Assembly: GCF_029784165.1 (NCBI RefSeq)
Contig: NC_073694.1
Coordinates: forward strand, 35,135,506 to 35,199,505
From: Wyeomyia smithii
Taxonomy: Eukaryota > Arthropoda > Insecta > Diptera > Culicidae
Length of the DNA stretch: 64,000 nt
Reading direction: 5' to 3'
Shown: piece by piece, positions 35,204 to 46,308 of the stretch
How the letters are laid out: each line of letters opens with the position of its first letter
Numbering within the stretch: the first letter of the stretch is position 1
Made by a program: the position numbers and the translations under genes
Notes under the pieces: model-generated
What the model was told of the DNA's origin: nothing
Databases searched by the model: none
Seen by the model: the letters and a program-made list of their open reading frames with translations, nothing else

Positions 35204-35990
35204 GCTTATTACGGAAGAGTTTACGGTGAAATCAGAGTGAAGTGAACACAATCCTATTACGGGACTCGCGTCGGTTAACGAAACGTCGCAAAGTGATAAC
35301 TGCTGTGAAATCTGGGTTATTATGAGTTTCATATCACTGAAATGAAAATGGGAATAGTGACGTTTTGCGTTGATTTTTTTCACGACCATTTTGAACGAAG
35401 TGATTTCAAAAAGATGAGGAAGGTTTAAAAACCGATTGATTGGTGATCTAATGATAAAATATGGCAAATTTATTTTTCAGTAACGAAACTCTCTTGAGAC
35501 TTACAAATTTTGCGGCTAACGAAACGTAAGAGAAAAAATTGATCTTTGAATTAAGTTCAGCGGTAGGGCTTAAAAGCTTCGTCTTCTCGAAAAATGTCCT
35601 CATACAAAATTTCAGCTCAATCGAACTTCGGGAAGTGGTGCCTCAAAAAGGCCAAAGTGTCACTTTTTTAACTGATGAAGTTCATGAACTGTTTGATATC
35701 GAAATTTTGTGTATGCCAAATGTCTTAGAAATGTATAAAACGTCAAGATCTGGTGTTATCTCGAATGAAAACTCGGAAAAAACTCCACTTTCTGAGACAT
35801 AGAAATTTTTGTTGTGGGAAATTCATTTCACTTGTCTTATTCTCATTTTCACTTCACTGTCAATCTCACTCCACGGAGCTAGTTTTTGACACCTCACTTT
35901 AGATGGAATCGGGAATAGGTCTAAAAAAGTGAAGTGAGCGTGGGAGTGAAATATATATTTCACCGAGAAGTAATTCCCGTAATAAGTAAC
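35204..35990. mobile_element. Candidate MITE with diverged inverted ends
   Basis: The left end has CTTATTACGG, then GGTGAAATCAGAGTGAAGTG. Inverted from the right end come CTTATTACGGGAATTACTTC and CGGTGAAATA, with a CACTTCACTT tract shared further in. The ends are diverged and no target duplication is clear, so the boundaries are approximate. Confidence 0.4.
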
Positions 35991-36995
35991 ATTGGCTGAA
36001 TATCGCACTGAAGATGAGCTGTCACACTTCAGGCATAAAACTTAGAGCATTGCAATATTCGGCAAATTTGTAGTACTTATTTGAGGACTACAAATTTGTC
36101 ATACATCGTTTCTCAAAATTGTAGTGGTGGAGTGAGCTATCGGTAAAACGAAACGGCAACCGAAAAAACACCCAGAAATTGAATAGGCAAACTTGTCGTA
36201 TTTGAAACTCAAATATTCATAACGTTTTTGGAATAATATGAAAAATTTTCGAAAATATTTTAAGAATCACCAACAAAATTGATAAAATCTAATTTATCAA
36301 GCCCAAACCAAACACCATGCAAGTAAAGCTCAGCACGCGAAGCGGAAAATCGCTTGAAGTCTCAGAAGCACACTGGTCCGATTATGATACATTTTTTGGT
36401 CCGATCATGATTCACCCTGGTCCGATCATGGTACAAAATCTATGATCAGGAAAAACGATATAATTAAATGAGTTTACGTCGGATTTGCTATATATTATTA
36501 TTTTTGTTAACTAGACAGATAGACTTTTCCGAAAAATGTATTTTATTTAGGATTCCATGTAATATTGATGGTGAAAATGTGACATGAAAAGCGATGTACC
36601 TTGAAAATAGTCTAAATAGGTCGGATCATGATACATTACCCTAGAGGTGCGTCAACAACACCTAGCAATAATTTTCCTGTGAATATTTCTCACGTCTTCT
36701 GAAAAGCGCGTACCCTGTGCGGCTGCAATTTAAGCATCGAGTGGAAAACTTACCTAAGTTTGGGTACTGCTGAGAGAGAGTGTATGAGTAATAATCACCC
36801 TCATTCGGACACACCCGCAAGAGCGTGTACCCAAAATGTCAACTACTCACCACTGTTTGCTGCATATTGTCAACTTAAATTTGTTTTCTTATATTCGTTT
36901 TTCCGTTTGTGAACAATATAATCGCGGTTGATAGGTGTAGTTAATTTTTTGTCATATAATGTGGATTAATGTTTAGGGTTAGATAGGACGGAATT
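35991..36995. other. AT-rich DNA with a GGTCCGATCATG repeat
   Basis: Four variants of GGTCCGATCATGAT occur at about 36375, 36399, 36420 and (as GGTCGGATCATGATACATTA) 36619. The outer two both continue ATGATACATT. No gene. Confidence 0.45.
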
Positions 36996-38560
36996 TCCCT
37001 CTAGCTGTAGGAAAGTGGTGTACTGAGTGCTGACTTTGACGTCTTGGTGGGTTTGTTGGTCGACTGCGGAGGTAACCATCGCGGGAATCATTTAGTTTAG
37101 TCTCGTCCACGGTAAGACACGCGTCGTTTTGCCACGCGTACAAGTGTTTTAACTGTTTATTTTCCACAGTTCGTGTCTCGCAAAAAGCGAAGGTTGACCC
37201 GCTTTGTGTTGATTGTCCCGCAGGTCCGTGGATCGTGTGCTGTTGTTGTGTGTTGCTTGCCAAATTGGGAAACAGTGCTCGCTACCCCCGGCTACCCTGG
37301 AGTTGACGTCTACTGCAGGAGCATCTGGCAAGGCGCGTTGTTTTACGAAAGCAGTCTGAGGGCTAATCTGGTTGCTTTCTTCTGGACAGCTTCGAACCGT
37401 GCAACCCAAAGATCCGTATAAGGACTCCATACATACTACACATGCAGCCTCGAGGAATGATCGTACAAGCGCATTGTACAGTGATCGCAAGTGGGCCGGT
37501 GAAATCTTTCGTAGTCCTCATGATGAATCCCGGGTTGCGATTTGCTTTGCAATTACGTTTGAGTAATGATCGCGAAAAGTGTGACTTGTATCTTGTATCC
37601 CACAGATCCTTCACTAAAGATTTGGTACTTCCATATGATTGGTGCAGTTTTACGGGTAAACGATATAATACAACATTTTCGGGCACTAATAGTCAAGCGG
37701 TTTCTCAGGCACCAATCTTGAAAGAGATCGATCATCCGCTGAAGTTCCTCGCAATCTTCAATGTTCCGAATGATTAAATATATATTCAAGTCGTCAGCAT
37801 ATACAAAACTAGCTCCATATGGAAGCAAGCGGGATATGTTGTTGAAAATTATCGAAAATAATAGTGGACCAAAGCTGCTACCTTGGGGAACGCCAGAGCT
37901 GTTTGTAAAATTATCGATTTTCGCCACAGTAAGCTAAACGCAAAGGCGACGACTAACCAAATACGATTCTAGTCAACGTGTGAAAGATGATGGTGCTTCT
38001 AAACAATCCAGTTTTGCAATCAGTATGTAATGTAGTGATGTGATTTCATATTATTTTTGTCTTCTTTTTTTGTAGACAGGAAGCTTGAATGACTCTTTCC
38101 ACAGTGTAGGAAATGTGGATTCTTCTATCAGACGATTGCAGATAACGGTGAGTGGGAAACTTAGCGATTCGGCGCCTTTGAATAAAATTAGAGACAGTAT
38201 GCCATTTGGACCAACAGAACTTGAGGGATTCATTTTTTGGACTATACGAGTTCGATCATGGTGGTTTCCTTCGAGGGAGCGAAGTTGGAACGTAGTGGTA
38301 AAATAACTCGTTGAGACTACTGACGAACAACTCTAATCAGTATTGGTCAAGGCATAATTTAGAGCTTCAAAGTCTGCTCTGTTGAAGTCAAAATCATTGA
38401 TGAAGTCGGCTACTTCGTACCGCAAAGGTTTGTCACATGCTACTGATATAGAAAGGGCAGGCACGGTGCTCCCACAGACCGTTATAATAGAAAAATGCAC
38501 CAAAGAATCTGAGTACACCATTCGATTCGTTATGACGTCCTGAATCTCTGGTCAAAATTT
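36996..38560 (-). pseudogene. Jockey-clade LINE remnant, minus strand
   Basis: Reading from 38525 downward: pre-RT linker (YEVADFINDFDFNRADFEAL), then SSVGPNGILSLILFKGAESL and FPTLWKESFKLPVYKK (38233-38051). A gap follows in which the central RT motifs are missing. Then come SGVPQGSSFGPLLFSIIFNN and FVYADDLNIY, DWCLRNRLTISARKC and ISFTRK (37927-37553). Last is a frameshifted thumb/C-terminal region with SLYNALVRSFLEAACVV. The YADD box is present, but a deletion, stops and frameshifts make it inactive. Confidence 0.8.
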
Positions 38561-38867
38561 CAAAATCATCGTACGGTACATTTTTGAGCAATGCCCTTTT
38601 GAAAGTCATTAAGCACAAAAAGTGATATAAAAATGACGAAATACTTATTGTAAAGTACGTTTTTCAACCACCATTTTATAAAATAACTTCCAAACTAGTT
38701 TCTACACATTCCAAGGGTAACATTTGAAGACATTAAAAGATTTATTAAAAAGATTTATTCGAAAATCCCACAGTGCAGTCGTAACTCGAAAAATCGTGAT
38801 CGTTTGAGATTTGACTATGAAAATTGATTTTATGTACTCAATGTCTTCAGCAAATTTTTTTTCACGC

Positions 38868-39035
38868 GGATTCCGGAATTTACGCGGTATTCTGTTTTGC
38901 TCGGATTTCGTTTCTCTTCACTCGGATTGCAGAATTAACGCAGGTTTTTTACGCGAATTCCGGAAATTACGCGGTTTTTTACGCGGATTCCGGAATTTAG
39001 CGGTTTTTTCACGCGGCACGTATTCCCCGCGTAAA
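38868..39035. repeat. Minisatellite of ACGCGGATTCCGGAA units
   Basis: About five imperfect units of roughly 30 bp containing ACGCGGATTCCGGAATTTAC and a T run. One unit is degenerate (38900-38940). Confidence 0.7.
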
Positions 39036-39051
39036 AAGCAACTTTAGTGTA

Positions 39052-39330
39052 CTGCAATGTCTCATCTGTACGTTGGACACTACAAAATAGAGTTTTTTTG
39101 TGCAACACCCTTAAAATCAGTTTTTTGGCTATAATTTTGTCTATAATGGTCAAAACAAATTAAAATGTTCATAATTTTTTCCGCTCAACTAAGCTTTCCT
39201 CAAGACTTTGTAAAACTTATTGTTTTGACAATCACAGAAAATGGTATAAACAAAAACTGATTTTAAGCAGGGGTGTTCCACAAAAAAAACTCAATTTTGT
39301 CGTGTCCAACGTACAGACAGGACATCGCAG
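39052..39330. mobile_element. 279-bp MITE with long TIRs, TA target
   Basis: TA at 39050-39051 and 39331-39332. The left end CTGCAATGTCTCATCTGTAC and the right end inverted CTGCGATGTCCTGTCTGTAC continue to match for about 75 bp (GTTGGACAC, GAGTTTTTTT, AACACCC, AAAATCAGTTTTT). No coding. Confidence 0.8.
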
Positions 39331-39332
39331 TA

Positions 39333-40257
39333 TTCAGCAATCGTTTTTCGAATTAGTTTTTTCACAACTTTGCTGGAAAAAGCAATCTGGTATATTGAGA
39401 ATTAGAAAAAATATTATTTTTACCCAGTGTTGTTAGTCTCACTCATGAACAGCATGCAGCATCTCAAATGAGGTTCTCGTAGCTGCCGATACACACACTG
39501 GAGTTTTCTCCATTAAAGCTATTTCTCTTTCTTTTTCGCTGTCTTCCTTACTCGCATTCGCTCCCGAGATCATATTCACACACGCGCGCCTACTCTTCTA
39601 CTTGCCCGAGTCAACATTTTCATACGTATACCTAATAATGTTTCGATTCCAATATCCGCACTCATATATATCATACAAACTCGCATTTAATGCACAAAAA
39701 CAGCATATGCGTACTATTTTGAGACGTACTGAGGAATTATAGTATGCATATCATTGATATATGTATTAATATACGATAATTTCCGATTGCAAGTGATTTG
39801 ATTCAAACTATTTTACAATCCTAAGCCTACAATCGAAAGTCGGTTAGACTCCACTATGATATACAATTAAAACTAAATTTCTACGCATGATAATGAGCGT
39901 GGTATACGATGTCGACTTTGTCAAAATACATTTGCGATAATTTTCGTACATTGATATACGATTTGTGGTTGACTGGGGCGTATAGCCCCCTTCTCGCGAG
40001 CACAACAAGTCGAATACAATTGTTTCAAGATACATTACGATAGTTGCGGAGGGATAAAAAATATATATTTCAAAAAGGATAACGAACTACTTCGGTAGCG
40101 GTTTGCTTCGGCAGGTTTTGCATTAGACTGCTATAAAAAACTTACAGTTTGTTAAGCACTCCTCCTAGCCGATCAATTTTAGTCGAGTACTCCTACTCGC
40201 TAGCAGGAACTCGCATACTGAGCAAGTCCACGCTACTTCGCAAATCGATTCTGATCG
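39333..40257. other. No gene recognised
   Basis: AT-rich DNA with a CT-rich middle (39500-39600). No coding or RNA signature. Confidence 0.4.
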
Positions 40258-40320
40258 ACCATTTCCAATTTCGCTGAAACTTTGCACAGTAGTTTCCAGT
40301 TATAAAGAGGTCATTCTATA

Positions 40321-41409
40321 CCGTGCTGGATCGAAGTCCGTACACCTAAGCACATGATCTTCGATCTTCGACGGTCAATATAAAATCAAGAAATCACATA
40401 TTGCTTTAAACTGACATGTTAGGTTATAGGTCTACTTATATTATATCACTATTTTCCAGCAAAATGATTGAAATCACTCCGAAACTCGAAAAAATCATGT
40501 TTAAATAGAACATGTTTTGAATCGAAATCCGTACACAGTTTGTTGGCTGAATCAAAACCCGTACACTTTTGAATCGAAATCCGCACACACGCGATATAGA
40601 CTGGATCAAAGTCCATACAACAACAAATCAAACTCCGTATAGATGAAGAAGTGCAAAAATGAACATTTTTTATTTATAATTTATCTTTAAATTACCGAAT
40701 AAGTATATTTTTAGGATCAACTGGCTCCTAAAGTTTCACACTGTTTTCTTATTTTTTAATCAGCTGAAATAGTGCAATTTTCGTAGCGTTTCGTAGTGAC
40801 CGGAACGCCGGAACCTCTCGAAGCTTCCCGGTACGACTTTCTCTTGCGCACCTCAGTCACAGTCCGTTTAAAATTGTTTGCCGTATATTTATACTTGTTT
40901 TCTTCCATTATACGCTAAAAACAAGAAGAAAGTTCAACAATATATGCATGATACACACGCTGCACGGGTTTCGATTAAAGCAAATAAAAAGAAACAAAAT
41001 CCGTACGGCACAGTTTTTGTTGAATAAATACAACTTACACTATACATTAGACAATATACAGCTCGAAAATGACAAAGACTTACCCTTTCCATCAATTTTT
41101 AAAAGATTCACAGAGTAAAACACTTATATCCCACTTGAAAATCGTTTTTATCTGAAGAACGTTTCCTAAGTAAATTCTCTAACGATACAACGAAATGACA
41201 ACTGAAACCGATACACGATTGTTTTTTTATTTTTAATATTTTTATTTCATAGCCTACTGGCGCATAGTTTAATTTAACAGAAGGCCAACAGCTCAACGGA
41301 CATGTTCATGTAACTATCATATGAATTTTCATTTTCATAATGCTTAAAACTGAAGAAAAACATCAAGGTGTACGGATTTCGATACTGTACGGGTTTCGAT
41401 CCAGCACGG
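40321..41409. mobile_element. Pogo-like TIR element (1089 bp) in the left palindrome arm
   Basis: TA at 40319-40320 and 41410-41411. Both ends begin CCGTGCTGGATCGAA, then CCGTAC after two differing bases. At least four further copies of a GAATCGAAATCCGTACAC-like motif lie inside (40518-40635 and near 40975 and 41372), as in elements with many transposase sites. A minus-strand stretch at 40770-40908 encodes a helix-turn-helix remnant. Confidence 0.8.
40770..40908 (-). pseudogene. N-terminal psq-type HTH of a pogo-like transposase
   Basis: From the ATG at 40908 the reading is MEENKYKYTANNF, then VTEVRKRKSYREASRGSGVP and VTTKRYENC. The spacing of helices (VRKRK-SYREAS-GVPVTT) resembles the psq DNA-binding domain at the start of pogo/Tigger transposases. 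The frame ends soon afterwards and no DDE domain follows, so it is a leftover of the autonomous parent. Confidence 0.6.
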
Positions 41410-42171
41410 TACTATCAGTTCTTCATGTAGACTCACGACTTCGAAAAGGCCTATCCAAAAATGTGACTGAGGAATGAATTATTTTTTTATCAGAAAAATG
41501 ACTTGTCTTCAGCAAGGTTGTAGGCAATAAAATTGCGATTCAAAAAAAAAATATATTCCAAATTGTCAAAAAATCTAAAATATTTGAAAAAGTACCTTTT
41601 TTAAAAATTTAATTTTTTTTACATATTGAAGGCGACAATATTTATCACTATCTGTTAAAATTTGGTGATGGTAAAATGAAAACCAAAAAAGGTTATGGAC
41701 GTTTGAATATTTTGTCATTTTCACTCAAAATTTTTCTTTGTGTTTTCATTGTTATTGTTATGAATTATCGCTAAGAGTATAATACAAATCCAACGCGCTG
41801 TTTTTGTAAGATAATCAATCGTTTTGATACTGGCTCTATTGAAATCTAATATGCGTAACTCAGCGACGATTCCCGCTATAAGACGGTTTTAAAAATAAGA
41901 CGCGTAGAGAGAGCTAGTTTCTCTACATGCAGACGACATGACGTACAAATACGAAACTCGTTAGTTAGTTGCGATGACTTGAAATGGAATACTTTATCGC
42001 TTTCAAGTTTTGAATATTATTATCCGATAGTTTCCGTAGCTGCTTCGAACACTTTTTACCATCGAAAGGTCGAATACATTTAGTTTTATACGTTGTGTTA
42101 TTCATGTTGTTTGCTGGACCTTAACACCAACAGTTATTTCACTTAACCACTTATTTATTCACTTCAAAACA

Positions 42172-42335
42172 AACTGGAAATATGATACAGATTTAGAAAA
42201 ATATACTGCATCCCGACGGGATTTGAACCCGCAATCTCCGGGATTGCGGATTTGCGGGTTCAAGTTGGGAGATTGCGTGTTCAAGTCCCGTCGGGATGCG
42301 GTAAATTTTTCCAAATCTGTATCATATTTCCAGTT
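42172..42335. repeat. tRNA-like foldback, 68-bp arms
   Basis: Arms 42172-42239 and 42268-42335 are reverse complements with few mismatches. Each contains a T-arm/B-box motif: minus strand GGGTTCAAATCCCGTCGGG at about 42211-42229, plus strand GTGTTCAAGTCCCGTCGGG at 42278-42296. A third half-copy (TTGCGGGTTCAAG) lies in the loop. Only the 3' half of a tRNA is imitated; no acceptor stem, D-arm or anticodon arm can be built confidently, so it is not called a tRNA gene. Confidence 0.65.
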
Positions 42336-43093
42336 CGCTTATTTTTCGCTTTCCCAACTGCACACATTGTCTGCTTAATGAACTTGAATGTTAACGGGAA
42401 AAAGCCGTTGTTAAAAATTGAAATTTAGTTCAAATAATAAGTTAAACTTTTGCGTGTAGTTATAGCAGATATTTGGCTGGGACATAATATAGGTAGGTAT
42501 GATAGCATGGCAGGTATAATCGATTAAATAGTTAATTATACCTCAAAAACAGCGCGTTGGATTTGTATCATGCTCTTAGCGGTAATTTATAACAACAACA
42601 GAAAAAACCCTCGAAAATAAGTTCTGAGTGAAAGTGGCTAAATATTCAAACATTCATAACTTTTTTGTTTTTCATTTTACCATCACCAAATTTTGACAGA
42701 TAGTAGTACATATTGTCGCCTTCAATGCGTAAAAAAAAGATTTTTAAAAAAGGTACTTTTAGAGATATTTTAGATTTTGTGACAATTTGGAATATTTGGC
42801 CCAGAAAAAAATATATTTTTACAGTGTATATATATTTTTTTAGATTAAAAAAAAGGTACTTTTTAGGATATTTTAGATTTTGTGAAAACTGGAAATATTT
42901 GACCCAGAAAAAAAATATTTCTACGGTGAATATAGGATTTTTAGAATTGCAATTTTATTACCTACAACTTTGCTGAAGACACAATTTCAACCAAACAACT
43001 CGTTTTTCTGATACAAAATATTTTATTCATCAGTCACATTTTGGGATAGGCCCTTCTGAAACAGCAGTCGTGAGTCTACATGAAGGACGTATA

Positions 43094-44322
43094 CTGCCGC
43101 TCATAGCAAGTCCGTCCCATTTGCGTTTTGGTGCTGATGAGAAAACAGCAATTGAAAATCGTAACACTTTTGGTGAAATTTTGCACTCAAATGCTTTTTC
43201 AATCAAGACCATCAACAGAATTTAGTACTGCAATGACAATCTAACACTTTTGCATCATAAAATTCACATACACACCGAAATTTGATTAAAATTTGTTGAA
43301 AATCATAAGCTGGGCCTCACATGCGATTACTTTTAGGGTACGTAGCCAGAATGATAGCAAGTCAGTCCCATAGCCAGCTACGACCAGTGATGAAAAACAA
43401 ACTACTACAAATCGATGGCGGTGCTAAAGCTTGCGTTTGGAATGAATCCATCGCTGGTCAATTCATAAATGACCTACTCTCGTGCTTCATTAAACAAGTT
43501 TTTTGTGAGAAGCATAACACAATGTAGCAACTGCACCACTAAAAATAAAAGTAGATTTTGTTTCTACATTTGATACTACTGATAAATTCGAAATCACCCA
43601 AACGGGTGTAGGAACTTGTTCTTAATTTTCCTGATAGCGGTCACGCGTTCGTGACGGCGGACAGGTTCCACGTAGCAGTGGAAGCAAATATGAAAGCGCA
43701 CCTATAGCTTGGGAAAATGTTTGCTGTTAAGGCTAAGTAGCGTACCGAAGTATTTGATATGATTGACAAATTCTTCAAAACGAAATTCACGATAATAATT
43801 GAACAATTCTTGCCCACGTCTCTTCATAAAATACGGAAAAAATACGAAAAGTAGCATTTACTAAGGAATGCTTTAACTAACAATACAGTGACACACCTAA
43901 AGCGTTCACTGTCAACAAACAACAGCTGAACGAAGCTACTGGTGGAAACTTTGTTATGAAGAAAACATTGTACTAGCTAGAGCCACACGATGTAGAACGC
44001 GTAAAATTCAATCAAACCTCCTATCGAATATCACTTGGTACATCCAATTACAAACTTGAAGACCATAAGTTGTGGTGAATATCACATTTTTCATAATTAT
44101 TATTGGCTGTGGGGTTAAATTGCGAAGATTTTTGCAATGGGACCGACTTGCGATCACTTTTGCTATGGGACAAACCGACTTGCTATTTTTTTCATAGTTC
44201 CTCAGAACGAAGTATTCAAAAATATTTGTTTTATTGAAAGTAGATTTAAAAAGGAGTTGATTCCATAAATAAACGCAAAATTGACAAAAATGCATTTGGG
44301 ACGGACTTGCCATGAGCGGCAG
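43094..44322. mobile_element. TIR element (1229 bp) in the right palindrome arm
   Basis: TA at 43092-43093 and 44323-44324. Terminal repeats of 26 bp with one mismatch begin CTGCCGCTCATAGCAAGTCC. Related subterminal motifs occur at 43353-43370 (GATAGCAAGTCAGTCCCA) and 44140-44190. A decayed plus-strand stretch at about 43620-43800 (PDSGHAFVTADRFHVAVE and MIDKFFKTKF) looks like part of a transposase, but I cannot name the family. A frame at 43321-43527 may belong to it. Confidence 0.75.
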
Positions 44323-44395
44323 TATAGTGTAGAATGACCTCTTTATCAACTGGGAACAACTGTGCAAAGTACCAGCGAAATCGGAAAGGACATCC

Positions 44396-44944
44396 CAAAA
44401 AAATTTTTATTTATATTTATTTTCCATGAAATGCCTCTACTCTTTCACAGTCGCTGAGAAGCAATACAGAAGAGTTTTTGCGTGTCGGTGCTCGTTGCCA
44501 CTCAGGGGACTGCATGAAGAAGACAGAGTATATCGAAAGCGTGTGTGCAAAATACTTGAGAAGCGTAGCATATGTCTCGTTCTCAAGCAAAAAGGAGGAG
44601 AATGGTTTTGCTTTTCACACGCTGTGCAACGCTGCATATCAGTACGATTGATGCAGCAAGATCTGCACTTAAGAATATTTATGAAACTAGTTTAAACTCC
44701 ATGAGCTACACAACTGGGTATCGCCTAGTTTCATGTTGAAATAACGATATCGTACGCTTTGACGATTGTGCCCAGTATAATACCATAATTGTATTGATTC
44801 TAAAAATAAGCAAAGAGAGATAGTTCGAGTTCGGCTTGAAGTATTTGGTTATCCGGGGATTTGTATCGCGTGAATTTGTTATTTTTTGTTTATTAGAATA
44901 CATTCTAATAACCTGATATCTATTAGTTAAATAATATGATCATT
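44396..44944. other. No gene recognised
   Basis: A plus frame at 44426-44695 has no family signature. AT-rich afterwards. Confidence 0.35.
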
Positions 44945-45072
44945 TTTTGCCTTTCTCCTAGAAAGGTATAGCAATCACTTGCAAAACCGAAAGTATAAAA
45001 GTGCTCCAAAGGGCCGAATGGCATATATCACTCGACTCAGCCCGACGAGCTGAGCATTTTCTGTATGTGTGT

Positions 45073-45126
<54 letters not shown>

Positions 45127-45830
45127 GTGTGTGTGTGTATGTGCAGATTTTTACTCTCACTCACTTTTCTCAGAGATGGCTGGACCGGTTTTCATGAAAT
45201 TAATTGCAAATGAAAGGTCTTGTTGCCCCATAAGACCCTATTGAATTTTATTGTAATCGGATTTTTAGTTTGGAGGTTATGTATCAAAATGTAAAAACCA
45301 TGAAACATCATTATCTCAAAAACTACACAACAGATTTGAACAAAATTGATTTCAAATGAACGGGCTACCTTTAAAAACCCTTAAATTTTAAATTTTATGA
45401 AGATTAAACATACGGTTCAAAAGTTATGAAAAGATACGTGTTCTGAAGACTGTTTAATCTCACTCATGTTTCTCAGAGATGGCTGAACCGATTTTCATAA
45501 AATCAGTGTCAAATGGAAGGTCTAGTTGCCTCAAAAGACCCTATTGATTTGTTTTGCAATCGGACTATTACTTTGCCTATTATGTTTAAAAATGTGAAAT
45601 CTAGCGATGAAAAGGAACATGTGCCGAAGACTACTTGAACTCACTCACTTTTCTCAGAGATGGCTGACCCGATTTCCACAAAATTAGTGTCAATTGATAA
45701 GTCTAGCTGCTTCATAACACCCTATTGAATTTTCTTGTAATCGAACTGTAATTTCGTCTAAAATCTGATAATAATATTGATCGATCTGATCAATATTATT
45801 ATCAGATGAGCGGGCTAGTTAAGGGTTAAC
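44945..45830 (+). repeat. Interspersed repeat: TG microsatellite followed by three reiterated units
   Basis: Starts GCCTTTCTCCTAGAAAGGTA, then GGGCCGAATGGCATATATCA, CGACTCAGCCCGACGAGCTG and a TG run of about 80 bp (45065-45145). Then come three units beginning TTTCTCAGAGATGGCTG (45166, 45470, 45652), each followed by a 'reply' of TTGAAT-type text. The unit is shared with 21780-22420. A short palindrome CTGATAATAATATTGATCGA is at 45761-45806. No coding capacity. Confidence 0.65.
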
Positions 45831-46296
45831 TGATGAATTATGATTGAATACGTGGTTTCAAAGTTTGGCTGCCCTATACGTTCCCATTTCATTTGATTAT
45901 AATAGAATTTAGGATAAGGATAATAACAAATCGTTTGAAATGATTGGTTTTATCGAAGTTACAGCATTCTCGACTTTTGGCTTCTGTACACCGCTTTAAT
46001 TCTGAATACATTCATATTGGGTGGTATTCGGTCATTTTCAGCAGATTTTCTGGCATCAATCTGACACCTTAAATACCCATATTGGGAGGTATTTAGTTAT
46101 TTTGGTTGCTTTCCAGGATTTAAAAGTGGTCGAATTTATATTCAAAATGGTGTCCAGGGGCAAGGTTTGGTTTCTATGCATCATCTCAATTACGGAAATA
46201 TTCATATTGAGTATTATTCGGTCATTTTCGACTGTTCCTAGAAGTTGCCATTCAGCAATTCAAAATGATGCTTGAGGTCAATTGTTAGCTCATTGC

Positions 46297-46308
46297 ATCA
46301 TTCTGGTT
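46297..46308. repeat. 12-bp target-site duplication, left copy
   Basis: ATCATTCTGGTT here and at 48901-48912 bracket the I-group LINE; the T run directly inside the left copy is the element's poly(A) tail read in reverse. This fixes the insertion boundaries. Confidence 0.85.

Larger units (their letters stand above)
40258..44395. repeat. Large imperfect palindrome with about 0.5-0.6-kb arms split by insertions
   Basis: Left-arm pieces 40258-40318 and 41412-41850 match, in reverse complement, 44325-44395 and 42520-43091. Landmarks are TTTCGCTG...ACTTTGCACAG, AAGAGGTCATTCTA, TTCATGTAGACTCACGAC, GGCCTATCC, AAAATGTGACTGA, GGCGACAATAT, AAATTTTGGTGATGGTAAAA, and CCAACGCGCTGTTTTT at the inner end. 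Each arm contains a different TA-flanked element at almost the same place (40321-41409 and 43094-44322). The unique centre is about 670 bp and holds a tRNA-like hairpin. It may itself be an old foldback transposon. Confidence 0.7.

Noticed and set aside
36996..37490. Host genes on minus strand near 37.2 kb
   Set aside because: The readable parts are frameshifted thumb and C-terminal text of the jockey element starting at 38525.
42190..42300. Functional tRNA gene
   Set aside because: Only T-arm motifs are present, in mirrored orientation; no D-arm, anticodon arm or acceptor pairing could be made.
44975..45213. His/Thr- or Cys/Val-repeat frames over the TG microsatellite
   Set aside because: Simple-sequence translation of a dinucleotide repeat.
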